The notes: generated by a model from the sequence alone, not told the origin. A DNA stretch of 64,000 nt from Methylobacterium aquaticum (GCF_016804325.1 NZ_CP043627.1:4203501-4267500); one strand, 5' to 3'. Shown: positions 15,163-23,962, counted from the stretch's first letter. Numbers and translations: made by a program.

Positions 15163-16430
15163 CGCTCGTCCTCCCGTCGAAGGGCCAGCCGCTCGGCCTC
15201 GCGGCGCAGGGCCTGGCGGGCGGCGTGGCCCTCGGTGGCGAGCGCGTCGTCGGATTCCGCCTTGGCGGTGCGACCGCCCGGCCGCTCGACGCTCTTCACC
15301 CGGACCGTCTGGCCCCCGACCTCGACGGTGTCGAGGCGCCGCGTCAGCGCCGCCCCCGAGACCGTATGGTGGCGCAGGCCGATCGTGGTCGTCTCGCGGA
15401 AGCAGGCCTCGATCGCCTCCTCGATCGCGTCGGCCCGGGCGAGGGCCCGGACATGGGTCATCATCCGGCCCTTCTTGCCGAAGACCGGCATCTGCACGAC
15501 GTCGAAGATCTTGTCGTGCGCCCGCAGCCGGTCGAGCCCCGTGGCGAGGTCTTCGGCCGACTGGTCGTCGACCTCGAACTCGATGATCCCGAGTTCCCGG
15601 TGTCCGGGGGAGCCCGTCTCGCCCTGCTCGGCGAAGGCCAGCACCCGCAGCACGTTGCTCAGGCCCGGCAGCACCTTGGTGCCGAAGCCGAGGCCGCTGC
15701 GCAGGAGCCGGCGCGGCCCGCTCGTCTCGGGCGACCCGCCGCAGAGATGGCGCAGGATCGCCGCGCCCGTCGGGGTCACGCGCTCGCCCGGCACGCCGTC
15801 GTCGAGGGTGAGGAAGCCTTCGAGCAGGAGCGCGGTGGCGGGCGCCGGGACGGGGAGGGGGCCGTGCTGGGTCCGCACCCGGCCCGAGCCGAGCGGCAGC
15901 GCCGAGACCGACCAGCCGGTGGCGCCGATCGCGTCGATCAGGTGGGCCGCCGCGACGATGTCGGCGATCGAATCCCAGGCCCCGACCTCGTGGAACGCCA
16001 CCGCCTCGACCGGGATGCCGTGGACCCGCGCCTCGGCCTCGGCCAGGTGCCCGAAGATCGCGAGCGCGTGGGCGAGCAAAGCGGGGGGCAGCCCGCTGTC
16101 CTGAAGCTCGCGACGGATCTCGGACCAGTGCCGGTGGGCGTGGTGGCCACCGTGATGGTGGTGCCCGTGGTCGCCGTGGTGGTGATGGTGATCGTGGGCG
16201 TGGTCGTCCGCCGGCCGCTCCGGCGCCTCGCCCGCGGGGCCGGTGACGCTGAAGCGCCGGCCCTGGAGCACGCCGTCGCCATGGGCGAGCAGCGCGCAGG
16301 CCGTGCGGCCGCGGCTCGCCCGCGCCACGCTCTCGCGCACGCCCGCCTCGTGCTCCGGGAAGGCGTCGAGGAGCGCCGCCGCGAACATGTCGCCGGCCAC
16401 CCCGCCGACGGCGTCGAGTTGAATCTGCAT
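15159..16430 (-). CDS. larC: Nickel insertion protein LarC
   Basis: LarC is the CTP-dependent nickel insertase completing the NPN cofactor. The protein is 423 residues in one frame. The start [16 protein letters not shown] is the family N-terminus, and longer starts would add unrelated residues. A strongly His-rich loop at residues 77-101, with about fifteen histidines, is a probable nickel store. [26 protein letters not shown] and [11 protein letters not shown] are conserved blocks of the catalytic part. In some species larC is read through a programmed frameshift (larC1/larC2); here it is continuous. First gene of the operon. Confidence 0.94.
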   Translation of the reverse strand: MQIQLDAVGGVAGDMFAAALLDAFPEHEAGVRESVARASRGRTACALLAHGDGVLQGRRFSVTGPAGEAPERPADDHAHDHHHHHGDHGHHHHGGHHAHRHWSEIRRELQDSGLPPALLAHALAIFGHLAEAEARVHGIPVEAVAFHEVGAWDSIADIVAAAHLIDAIGATGWSVSALPLGSGRVRTQHGPLPVPAPATALLLEGFLTLDDGVPGERVTPTGAAILRHLCGGSPETSGPRRLLRSGLGFGTKVLPGLSNVLRVLAFAEQGETGSPGHRELGIIEFEVDDQSAEDLATGLDRLRAHDKIFDVVQMPVFGKKGRMMTHVRALARADAIEEAIEACFRETTTIGLRHHTVSGAALTRRLDTVEVGGQTVRVKSVERPGGRTAKAESDDALATEGHAARQALRREAERLALRREDER

Positions 16431-16656
16431 CGCGTCCTTCGTCACGGCATCGAACCGGATGCCGATCGGACGCCACATCGGTCCGCAGGGGCCGACGGCA
16501 AGCGCCCCGGACAGACGGTCGCAGCGCGGACGACGCGGGTTTTTCTCGCGGAATCCCGTCATGGGACCGGTTTTTCTCGGCCCGCCCGGTGGATCACCCG
16601 CCGCCCGCCGGGGCATAAGCCCGCGCAACACCGCCATACAGGAGAGGACGCGACCC

Positions 16657-18240
16657 ATGCCCATCACCGGAGAGAACCTGATCGGTGCCGCCGCCCGCCG
16701 TGGCGGGGGCGAGACCTTCCGGGCCGTCGAGGCCGCCACCGGCAACAGCCTGGAGCCGGCCTTCGCCGCGGCGACTCCGGCGGATGTCGACCAGGCCTGT
16801 GCGCTCGCCGCCGAGGCCTTCGACACCTACCGCGAGACCTCGCTGGAGGACCGCGCCCGCTTCCTCGAAGCGGTGGCCGAGGCCATCTTGGGCATCGGCG
16901 ACGAGCTGATCGTGCGCTGCATGGCCGAGAGCGGCCTGCCGCGGGCGCGTCTCGAAGGCGAGCGCGGCCGTACCGTCGGCCAGCTGAAGATGTTCGCCGG
17001 CGTGGTGCGCGACGGCGGCTTCCTGGAGGCGCGGGTCGATCCCGCGCAGCCCGAGCGCAAGCCGCTGCCGCGCCCGGACCTGCGCCTGCGCCAGATCGCC
17101 GTCGGCCCGGTCGCGGTGTTCGGCGCCTCGAACTTCCCCCTCGCCTTCTCGGTGGCGGGCGGCGACACGGCGTCCGCGCTCGCCGCCGGCTGCCCGGTGG
17201 TGGCGAAGGCCCACCCGGCCCATCCGGGCACCTCGGAGCTGGTCGGCCGCGCGGTGCAGGCGGCGGTCAAGCAATGCGGCCTGCCCGAGGGCGTGTTCTC
17301 GCTGCTCATGGATGCCGGGATCAGCGTCGGCCAGGCTTTGGTCGCCGATCCGCGCATCGCGGCGGTGGGCTTCACCGGCTCGCGCCGCGGCGGCGTCGCG
17401 CTGATGCAGGCCGCTGCCGCTCGCCCCGTGCCGATCCCGGTCTATGCCGAGATGAGCAGCATCAACCCGGTCGTCCTGCTGCCGGCCGCTCTGGAAGCTC
17501 GCGGCCGCGACATCGGCCGCGCCTTCGCCGGCTCGCTCACCCTCGGCTCGGGCCAGTTCTGCACCAATCCCGGCCTGATCCTGGCGGTCGAGGGCGCCGG
17601 CCTCGACGGCTTCGTCGAGGCGGCGAGCGCCGCGCTCACCGAGATCCAGGCCGCCACGATGCTGACGCCCGGCATCCACAAGGCCTATTGCGCCGGCGTC
17701 GCGGCCCTCGAGACGAACCCCGCCGTGACCACCCTGGCGCGCGGGCTTGCCGGCGGCACCCACCAGGGCCAGGCCGCCCTGTTCTCGACCACCGCGGACG
17801 CGTTCCTCGCCGACCACACCCTCGCCGAGGAAGTCTTCGGCGCCGCCTCCCTGGTGGTGCGCTGCCGCGACCTCGCGACGATCAAGGCGGTGCTGGAGCG
17901 GCTGGAGGGCCAGCTGACGGCGGCACTCCACCTCGACGAGGCCGACCACGACGCCGCCCGGGCGCTCCTGCCGGTGCTGGAGCGCCGGGTCGGACGCATC
18001 CTGGTCAACGGCTTCGGCACCGGCGTCGAGGTCGGCCACGCCATGGTGCATGGCGGGCCGTACCCCGCGACCTCGGACGGCCGCACCACCTCGGTCGGCA
18101 GCCTCGCCATCCACCGCTTCCTGCGTCCGGTGAGCTACCAGGACCTGCCCGACGCCCTGCTGCCGGCGGCCCTGAAGGACGCCAACCCGCTCAAGCTGTG
18201 GCGGCGGCAGGACGGGAAGGCGGTGGCGCCGGGGGCCTGA
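16657..18240 (+). CDS. Alpha-ketoglutaric semialdehyde dehydrogenase family protein
   Basis: A 527-residue aldehyde dehydrogenase of the KGSADH type, which oxidises 2-oxoglutarate semialdehyde to 2-oxoglutarate in pentose, hexarate or hydroxyproline breakdown. The N-terminus [16 protein letters not shown] is family-typical. [11 protein letters not shown] and GFTGSRRGG form the NAD(P) site; Glu265 ([10 protein letters not shown]) and nucleophile Cys302 (GQFCTNPG) are the catalytic residues. GGAGAGGA lies 9 bases before the ATG at 16657. It is divergent from larC. No sugar-acid dehydratase is in the window, so the pathway is not fixed. Confidence 0.9.
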   Translation: MPITGENLIGAAARRGGGETFRAVEAATGNSLEPAFAAATPADVDQACALAAEAFDTYRETSLEDRARFLEAVAEAILGIGDELIVRCMAESGLPRARLEGERGRTVGQLKMFAGVVRDGGFLEARVDPAQPERKPLPRPDLRLRQIAVGPVAVFGASNFPLAFSVAGGDTASALAAGCPVVAKAHPAHPGTSELVGRAVQAAVKQCGLPEGVFSLLMDAGISVGQALVADPRIAAVGFTGSRRGGVALMQAAAARPVPIPVYAEMSSINPVVLLPAALEARGRDIGRAFAGSLTLGSGQFCTNPGLILAVEGAGLDGFVEAASAALTEIQAATMLTPGIHKAYCAGVAALETNPAVTTLARGLAGGTHQGQAALFSTTADAFLADHTLAEEVFGAASLVVRCRDLATIKAVLERLEGQLTAALHLDEADHDAARALLPVLERRVGRILVNGFGTGVEVGHAMVHGGPYPATSDGRTTSVGSLAIHRFLRPVSYQDLPDALLPAALKDANPLKLWRRQDGKAVAPGA

Positions 18241-18388
18241 GTGGACGCGTCGCGAAGGAGCCACCGGCTTCATCGCGACGCGTGTCCTCTCGCTCTTCGG
18301 TATTGCCGCTGCGTCTACGACCAGCGGCACCCTCGTCGTCGGGCAAGGCTCCGGTCAAGTCATGCCCGACGATGGTGTCCGCTCGTTC

Positions 18389-18682
18389 TCAGACTGCTGC
18401 CGTGACGGCGGCAGCCTTAAGCGCCTTGATAGCCGCTACTTTGGCGGCGACCTTCACGCCGGGCAGCACGACCGGCGCGAGGGGGGGCGCGAAGATGACG
18501 ATCGCGCCAGCCGCCGCGACCGCAGCGCCCCCCACGAACCAGACCATCTTGCTGCCGGTCGGGGGGATAGGCTCGGACGATGATTCGTTAACGGAAACCC
18601 TGTCCGCTTCGAGGGTTGCTTCGGTTGGACCGTTGCTGAACTTGGCGCGAAGGCCTTCGATGACAGTCTCACGGACGTGCAT
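18389..18682 (-). CDS. Small single-span membrane protein
   Basis: A 97-residue protein of unknown function. Residues 1-45 are polar. MVWFVGGAAVAAAGAIVIFA (near 46-65) is a strong transmembrane segment, followed by an alanine/valine-rich tail with a few lysines (VAAKVAAIKALKAAAV). The ATG at 18682 has GGGAG about 8 bases upstream; a start at 18724 in the same frame is possible. It is convergent with the dehydrogenase gene. Codon use is less GC-biased than in the neighbours. Confidence 0.55.
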   Translation of the reverse strand: MHVRETVIEGLRAKFSNGPTEATLEADRVSVNESSSEPIPPTGSKMVWFVGGAAVAAAGAIVIFAPPLAPVVLPGVKVAAKVAAIKALKAAAVTAAV

Positions 18683-19194
18683 GCTCGAGCTCCCACCCAT
18701 GCGGAGATGCAGTAGTTGACCCATGATACTTGAGCCGAGGTCGGGAGATCATCCGCTCTGCAATGGATGACCATGAATGTAATGAACCATGTCGCCGTCA
18801 GGACTGCAAGTGACCGCGAGTGGTCGCCATAGGGTCATTTTGCGGCTAAGCTCAATGCTTGCCGGGATGCGAGTGGCAATGGCTCTTAATAAATCTTGCG
18901 GCGTCAGGGGCTTGGCGAAATCGAGATTGGAAATTGAGCAGGATTTATACTTTTGGCTAAGACGGCTGCTGCGAATTCTGCATCTATATTGGCATGCTAT
19001 CTATGAGTGCGGCTACGCGAACCTGATTGAGAGTGACTTATATTCATGTAAATAATAGTTGATGAGTTTGATGATTTTATTAAAAATTGTCCGATGCGGA
19101 CTCTGGGTGACTTCCCTGATTGCATCGATTGAATTTTTAAAAGCGAGCCCGCCGCTCCTGAGCGCCTGAGGCAGGCGGAGATTGGGTGCTGTCA
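18683..19194. other. AT-rich gap, no supported gene
   Basis: The stretch 18880-19140 is clearly richer in A and T than the rest of the window and has stretches such as TTTATTAAAAATTG. The only open frame of size (18789-19055, plus) would encode a basic Leu/Arg-rich peptide without a ribosome site, and I do not accept it. This may be a remnant of transferred DNA. Confidence 0.45.
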
Positions 19195-19219
19195 GGAACC
19201 CACCCCCTGTATCCTCGTT
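19195..19219 (+). promoter_or_regulatory. EcfG general stress promoter of the DUF2171 gene
   Basis: GGAAC (19195-19199), 16 bases, CGTT (19216-19219) is a perfect match to the promoter read by the alphaproteobacterial general stress sigma factor EcfG under PhyR/NepR control. The predicted start, about 7 bases further on, leaves a leader of about 20 nt before the ATG at 19247. Position, spacing and orientation all fit. Confidence 0.8.
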
Positions 19220-19246
19220 GATCGCCGCACCAGAAGGAAAGCTGCG

Positions 19247-19480
19247 ATGATCGATACGAGCCAGATCAAGGAGCACATGCCGGTCGTCGGTTCCGACGGC
19301 GGCCATGTCGGCACCATCGATCACCTCGACGGGCAGCGGATCAAGCTGACCCGGACCGACCCGGAAGCTGACGGCCACCACCACTTCATCCACGTCGACT
19401 CGATCGCCCGCATCGAGGGCGGGCAGGTGCGCCTCAACCGCACCAAGGCGGAGGCCCAGGACGAGTGGGCGACGGCCTGA
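19247..19480 (+). CDS. DUF2171 domain protein
   Basis: A 77-residue DUF2171 protein. The pattern HMPVVGSDGGHVGTIDHLDG, then IKLTRTD and HHFIHVDSIARI, is typical of this PRC-barrel-like family found widely in Methylobacterium and Sphingomonadales. AGAAGGAAAG precedes the ATG. No membrane segment or signal is present. Its perfect EcfG promoter suggests it belongs to the general stress regulon. The molecular function of the family is unknown. Confidence 0.88.
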   Translation: MIDTSQIKEHMPVVGSDGGHVGTIDHLDGQRIKLTRTDPEADGHHHFIHVDSIARIEGGQVRLNRTKAEAQDEWATA

Positions 19481-19583
19481 GGGCCGCGATACCTGGCCGG
19501 AGCACCTTTCGGCGGAGGGCAGGCTGCCGACGGCTGATGCAACCCAAGGCTCTGGTTTGAGTTAGGTTAACAATCCTGGACAC

Positions 19584-19677
19584 AAAAAAGGGCCGCCCTG
19601 GAGAAGGCGGCCCGAGTCTAGGGAGGAAACGCCCGAGGAGGGCGCGCGCAGCGCAGCGGCATCGCCACCGCTCTGCA
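19584..19677 (-). ncRNA. Candidate anti-Shine-Dalgarno small RNA
   Basis: On the minus strand an intrinsic terminator is unmistakable: GGGCCGCC, an 8-base loop, GGCGGCCC, then TTTTTT (19613 down to 19584). Upstream on the same strand lie single-stranded CCTCCC (19626-19621), a hairpin GCGCCC-TCCTC-GGGCGT (19645-19629) that presents UCCUC in its loop, and a weaker hairpin. A GGAAC-N17-GGTT motif (19710-19685), one base off the EcfG consensus, would start a transcript near 19677, about 94 nt long. CU-rich anti-SD loops plus a strong terminator resemble known alphaproteobacterial trans-acting sRNAs. The family assignment is not made. Confidence 0.55.
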
Positions 19678-19728
19678 CAGGACAAACCCCGTCCGCTGCC
19701 GCGTGGTTCCCGGGCGTGAACTGAGACC

Positions 19729-19756
19729 AAGGTCCGCCTCGGCGGGCCTTCTTTTT
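19729..19756 (+). terminator. Intrinsic terminator, plus strand
   Basis: AAGGTCCGCC (19729-19738) pairs with GGCGGGCCTT (19741-19750) through a G-T wobble, and is followed by CTTTTT (19751-19756). It lies 250 bases past the DUF2171 stop and before the amidohydrolase gene, so it would stop plus-strand transcripts from the DUF2171 side, insulating the downstream gene. Confidence 0.75.
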
Positions 19757-20013
19757 GCCGTGATCAGCGCGGCGCCACGGTCGGTTCGGGTTGTCACGAC
19801 CCTGTGCCAAATCCAGGCGTCATCCCGACCCGCCGGCTGGCCGTGCAGGCGAGCCGGTCCGGGCTTCGGCCCGGCGCCGACGGATGGAAGCGCAGCGCCG
19901 TCCGTCCCGCTTGTCATAGCTTGGCTCGCCGAGGCCATGGTACGGATCGTGCCTGACGGGACCGGCGCTGGGCATTCGTCCTCGGGCGCTGCAAATTCAG
20001 GGCGGCGAGACTC

Positions 20014-21213
20014 ATGGTGGCGATCGACACGCAGGCCTTCCTCAAGGATCTCCACGACCTGCGGGCGATCGGCCGGTTCCGCACCGGCGTGCATCGCCCG
20101 ACCTACTCGCCCCAGGACATGGAATCCCGGCGCTGGCTGATGCGGCGCCTGGAGGAATGCGGGCTCGCGCCCACGATCGACGGCGTCGGCACCGTGCTCG
20201 GGCGTCATCCGGGGGCGGGGCCGCATCTCCTCGTCGGCAGCCACATCGAGAGCCAGAACGAGGCCGGCTGGCTCGACGGGGCGCTCGGGGTGGTGGCGGG
20301 CATCGCGCTCGCGCAGGGAGGGCTGCCGGTCGACGTCTGCGCCTTCGCCGACGAGGAGGGGCATTTCGATGTCGGCTTCCTCGGCAGCCGCTCGGCCATC
20401 GGCGAGGTGACCGAGGCCGAGATCGACGGCGGCCGCAACCGCACCGACGGCACTCCCCTGCGCGAGGCGCTGGAAAAGGCCGGCCTCGCCGGACTGCCAC
20501 GGATGCAGCTGGAGCCGGGACGCTACCGCGGCTTCCTGGAGATGCATATCGAGCAGGGCACGCAGCTCGAAGCGGCGGGCCAGCGCCTCGGCATCGTCAC
20601 CGGCATCGTGGCGATCTGGCAGTGGCGGATCGTGATCGAGGGCGCGCAGGACCATGCCGGCGGCACCACCATGGCCGAGCGCCGGGATGCGGGCCTCACC
20701 GCGGTGCGCCTGCTCGCCGCCATCGACGCGGCCTTCCCCCAGGTCTGCGGCGAGCGCAGCACCTGGACCACCGGCCGGATCAGCCTCGATCCCGGCGCGC
20801 CGAGCATCATCCCGGGCCGGGCCGAGATCCTGTTCCAGTTCCGCGACGTGTCGATGACGGTGCTGGAGCGGATGGAGGCGACCCTGCGGGCGCTGATCCG
20901 CGAGAGCAACCGGCGCGAGCGCTGCACCGCGACCCTGCACGCACTCTCCTGCAACAGCCCGGCCCTGTGCGATCCCGGCCTGATGGACGCGCTCTCGGGG
21001 GCCGCCGAGGCCCTGTGCCCGGGCGGCTGGCAGGCGATGCCGTCGGGCGCCGGCCACGATGCCCAGAACGTCGCCAAGGTGATGCCTGCCGCGATGCTGT
21101 TCGTGCCCTCGATCGGCGGCATCAGCCACCACTGGTCCGAGGACACCCGGGAGGACGATCTGGTGCTCGGCGTGCAGGTGCTGGCCGCGGCGGCGGAGCG
21201 GGCGCTGGCCTGA
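20014..21213 (+). CDS. M20 family amidohydrolase (allantoate/N-carbamoyl amino acid type)
   Basis: A 399-residue binuclear metallo-amidohydrolase of the hydantoinase/carbamoylase family, which cleaves N-carbamoyl amino acids, ureidoglycolate or allantoate. Metal and catalytic motifs are GSHIES (75-80, His77), GWLDGALGV (Asp88), AFADEEGHF (Glu114, Glu115), LEMHIEQG, DHAGGTTM and the late PSGAGHDAQ. The family normally reads GSHxDT; here the Asp is Glu79, a conservative change at the residue that orients the metal-bound His. ATG at 20014 gives the usual length. An allA gene lies 27 kb away, so a ureide role is possible but unproven. Confidence 0.87.
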   Translation: MVAIDTQAFLKDLHDLRAIGRFRTGVHRPTYSPQDMESRRWLMRRLEECGLAPTIDGVGTVLGRHPGAGPHLLVGSHIESQNEAGWLDGALGVVAGIALAQGGLPVDVCAFADEEGHFDVGFLGSRSAIGEVTEAEIDGGRNRTDGTPLREALEKAGLAGLPRMQLEPGRYRGFLEMHIEQGTQLEAAGQRLGIVTGIVAIWQWRIVIEGAQDHAGGTTMAERRDAGLTAVRLLAAIDAAFPQVCGERSTWTTGRISLDPGAPSIIPGRAEILFQFRDVSMTVLERMEATLRALIRESNRRERCTATLHALSCNSPALCDPGLMDALSGAAEALCPGGWQAMPSGAGHDAQNVAKVMPAAMLFVPSIGGISHHWSEDTREDDLVLGVQVLAAAAERALA

Positions 21214-21221
21214 CGGTCCAG

Positions 21222-21243
21222 TCATTTGTATTTATTCAAATGA
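21222..21243. promoter_or_regulatory. AT-rich inverted repeat upstream of the TonB receptor
   Basis: TCATTTG (21222-21228) and CAAATGA (21237-21243) form a 7-base inverted repeat around TATTTATT. It lies about 113 bases before the receptor start in an otherwise GC-rich area. It could be an operator for an iron-responsive regulator (Fur, Irr or RirA type), but it does not match any one of those consensus sites exactly. Confidence 0.4.
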
Positions 21244-21355
21244 AGAATACGCTCTCCACAGGTGGGGCGTTTGTCTTGTCGTGTCTGCGCGTTGACGGTC
21301 GGTGTCTCATGCCGTAGGGCGAGCCCGAGCGTAGCCATTCGTGTAGATCCCGATC

Positions 21356-23512
21356 GTGACCGTGAAAACCTTCCGGGGCGCCGCCGCCGTGGCGGCCGCC
21401 CTGTCGATGACCTGTGCCGTTCCGGGCCTCGGCCTGATGCCGCAGGCGGCCAGCGCCCAGGCCGCCGCCGACGTTTCCCCCGAGATCCAGCTCGACGAGA
21501 TCTCGGTCGCCGGCGGCAGCGGCAACCCGTTGAAGACCGAGGGGTATCTCGCCCGCAACACGGTCAGCGCGACCCGCACCGACACGCCGCTCCGCGAGGT
21601 GCCCCAGACCGTCGTGCCGGTGCCGCGCCAGGTGCTCGAGGACGCGGCGGCGACGCGGATCGACACCGCGCTGGATCTCGCCGGCGTCGGCCGCGCGAAC
21701 AATTTCGGGGGCTTGGGCCTCACCGAGTTCACCATCCGGGGCTTTGCCACCGGCGAGTATTACCGCAACGGCTTCCCGATCAACCGCGGCTACCCGAACT
21801 CGCCCGACATCGTGTCGATCGAGCGGATCGAGGTGCTCAAGGGCCCCTCGGCCTTCCTCTATGGCCGCGGCGATCCGGGCGGCACCTTCAACATCGTGAC
21901 GAAGCAGCCGACGCCTGAGCGCTCGCTTGCGATCGGCACGCAATTCGGCAGCTACAACGCCAAGCGCAGCACCTTCGACGCCACCGGCGCCCTCGACGAG
22001 GGCGGCACGGTGCTCGCCCGCCTCACCGGCGCGGTCGAGGACAACGGCAGCTTCCGCGACTTCGTCCGCGGCGACCGGTACTACCTCGCCCCCGTCATCG
22101 CCTGGAAGCCGAATGCCGACACCACGGTGACGCTGGAGGGCGAGTTCATCAGCGGCAGCCAGATCTTCGACCGCGGCATCGTGCCGTTGCGCGGCGACCT
22201 GCGGGCGGTGCCGCGCAGCCGCTACATCGGCGAGCCCGGATTGTCGCCGTTCCGCAACGACAACGCGCTCGGCCAGTTGCGCGTCGAGCATAAGCTCAAC
22301 GCGGACTGGGTCATCAATGCCGGCGCGCAGCTCCTGGCCGGCAACCTCGCCGGCCAGGCGGTCCAGGCCACCGGGACCGTCGGGAACAACGGCGTGTTCT
22401 CGCGGACCTACGACCGGCGCGAACTGACCTGGTCGGACCTCGACCTGCAGATCAACCTCGCCGGCAAGTTCGAGACCGGTGCCTTCCGCCACACCCTGCT
22501 CGTCGGCCTCGAGCGCGACGCCTTGCGCTACCGCGAGGCCATCCCCCTCATCTCGAACCCCGCCATCAATCCCTTCGCCCTGAACCTGCTGGCGCCGGTC
22601 TACGGCCAGCCGCTTCCCGTCCCCACGCGGCCGTTCAGCGACTTCCTGCAGAACACCACCAGCTATGCCGGTTACGTCCAGGACCAGATCGACCTGACGC
22701 CGAAGCTCCATGCCCTCGTCGGCGTGCGGGTCGAGGACATCGCTCTCGATACGGCGAACTATATCAACAAGACGATCACGCGGCAGCAGGGCAATGCGGC
22801 GACGCCGCGCATCGGCCTGGTCTACGACGTGACCGAGATCGCCTCGATCTACGGCAACTACTCGCAGTCGTTCCGGCCCAATCCCGGCACCGACCGCACC
22901 GGCCGGCCCTTCCCGTTCCAGCAGGCCGAGAGCTACGAGACCGGCGTCAAGCTGAGCCTCCTCGACGGGCGGCTGGACGCCACCGCCGCCTTCTTCGACA
23001 TCCGGCGCACCAACCAGCTCGTCACCGATCCCGTCGACCAGGGCTTCCAGACCGCCGCCGGGGCGGCGCGGAGCCGCGGCTTCGACATGAGCGTGGCGGG
23101 CTTCCTCGCCCCGGGCTGGCGGGTGATCGGCACCTACGCCTTCGTCGATGCCGCCCTTACGAAGGCCACGACCGCCCCGGTCGGCGCCCGGCTCGCCAAC
23201 ATCCCGCAGAACAGTTTCGCGGTACAGAGCGTCTACGAGTTCCAGGACGGCGCCTTGCGCGGCCTCGGGCTCGGCGGTGGCATCACCTATGTCGGCTCGC
23301 GCCTGGCCGGCGAAGCCCGGCCGACCTTCAAGCTGCCGGAATACACGCTCGCCAACCTGATCTCGTACTACAAGATCACGCCCGACGTGCGGGTGTACCT
23401 GAATGTCGACAACCTGTTCGACGAGCGCTACTTCGACCGGGCGTGGCAGAACCGCTACGCGACGCCGGGCCTGCCGCGCACGATCATGGGCGGGGTGGCG
23501 GCCCGGTTCTGA
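21356..23512 (+). CDS. TonB-dependent siderophore receptor
   Basis: A 718-residue outer-membrane receptor for ferric siderophores. The N-terminus has a signal-peptide-like region ending near QAASAQAAA. The plug domain follows: LREVPQTVVPVPRQVLEDAAA, FTIRGF and IERIEVLKGPSAFLYGRGDPGG, a strong signature of the ferrichrome/catecholate receptor group. The rest is a beta-barrel ending in TIMGGVAARF with a C-terminal Phe, as outer-membrane proteins require. No ATG fits; GTG at 21356 or 21362 is the likely start. No siderophore synthesis or ABC import genes adjoin it, so the ligand is unknown. Confidence 0.93.
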   Translation: MTVKTFRGAAAVAAALSMTCAVPGLGLMPQAASAQAAADVSPEIQLDEISVAGGSGNPLKTEGYLARNTVSATRTDTPLREVPQTVVPVPRQVLEDAAATRIDTALDLAGVGRANNFGGLGLTEFTIRGFATGEYYRNGFPINRGYPNSPDIVSIERIEVLKGPSAFLYGRGDPGGTFNIVTKQPTPERSLAIGTQFGSYNAKRSTFDATGALDEGGTVLARLTGAVEDNGSFRDFVRGDRYYLAPVIAWKPNADTTVTLEGEFISGSQIFDRGIVPLRGDLRAVPRSRYIGEPGLSPFRNDNALGQLRVEHKLNADWVINAGAQLLAGNLAGQAVQATGTVGNNGVFSRTYDRRELTWSDLDLQINLAGKFETGAFRHTLLVGLERDALRYREAIPLISNPAINPFALNLLAPVYGQPLPVPTRPFSDFLQNTTSYAGYVQDQIDLTPKLHALVGVRVEDIALDTANYINKTITRQQGNAATPRIGLVYDVTEIASIYGNYSQSFRPNPGTDRTGRPFPFQQAESYETGVKLSLLDGRLDATAAFFDIRRTNQLVTDPVDQGFQTAAGAARSRGFDMSVAGFLAPGWRVIGTYAFVDAALTKATTAPVGARLANIPQNSFAVQSVYEFQDGALRGLGLGGGITYVGSRLAGEARPTFKLPEYTLANLISYYKITPDVRVYLNVDNLFDERYFDRAWQNRYATPGLPRTIMGGVAARF

Positions 23513-23577
23513 AAGTTTGTCTGAGCAGACTCTACTGTCGGAATATGACGGTGAGCCTGGAGACATCCCACTCCCGA

Positions 23578-23962
23578 CCTCATCCTGAGGTGTTAGTCGA
23601 TCGAAGATCGACTGACCTCGAAGGAGGGCTCCAGAAGTCACAGCGGCATCTGGAGCCCTCCTTCGAGGCTCAGCGATCTTCGATCGCCCGCACCTCAGAG
23701 CCTGTTTGAGCAGGACTTCTAACCCAAGACTTGAGGCGGGCGGGATCATCCTACCCTCTAACCTCATCCTGAGGTGCGAACGAAGTGAGCCTCGAAGGAG
23801 GGCTCCAGGGATCGCCGAGGCTTCTGGAGCCCTCCTTCGAGGTCAGCCGATTTTCAATCGGCTAACACCTCAGGATGAGGTGGAAGGGTAGGATATATCC
23901 TACTTCTTCTCAGTTTTTGTCAAATCACTCTGCTCAAACAGGCTCTCAGGATGAGGTGAGCG
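23578..23962. repeat. Cluster of long palindromic repeats (copies A and B)
   Basis: Copy A (from 23578) and copy B (23761-23881) share the outer motif ACCTCATCCTGAGGTG and a long inner stem, CTCGAAGGAGGGCTCCAG pairing with CTGGAGCCCTCCTTCGAG. Small variable hairpins sit on the shoulders (for example AGTCGATC...GATCGACT). Copy A is interrupted at 23697 and its last bases resume at 23945 (TCAGGATGAGGTG). The whole block fills the gap between the TonB receptor and glutathione peroxidase genes. A further complete copy lies at 58621-58742. Confidence 0.85.
23697..23946. mobile_element. MITE-like element nested inside a palindromic repeat
   Basis: A 250-base element bounded by perfect 17-base terminal inverted repeats, AGAGCCTGTTTGAGCAG (23697-23713) and CTGCTCAAACAGGCTCT (23930-23946). 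Removing it and one copy of the flanking direct repeat (TCA, or CTCAG if the ends are set two bases in) restores the exact end of palindrome copy A, CACCTCAGGATGAGG. It therefore inserted into copy A. It has no transposase and itself contains palindrome copy B. The end sequence recurs partly at 2494-2504. Confidence 0.75.

Noticed and set aside
16141..16200. Repetitive GTG/ATG-rich sequence that looks like a microsatellite
   Set aside because: It encodes the His-rich nickel-binding loop of LarC on the minus strand.
15225..18719. A 1164-codon open frame on the plus strand across larC and the aldehyde dehydrogenase
   Set aside because: It is the antisense and out-of-frame shadow of larC and KGSADH in GC-rich DNA; it is Arg/Gly/Ala-rich and shows no family motif.
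18789..19055. An 88-codon frame in the AT-rich gap
   Set aside because: It has no ribosome site, no recognisable motif and a basic, irregular composition.
21236..23767. An 843-codon open frame on the minus strand
   Set aside because: It is the antisense shadow of the TonB receptor, with Arg/Asp/Val-rich composition typical of such shadows.
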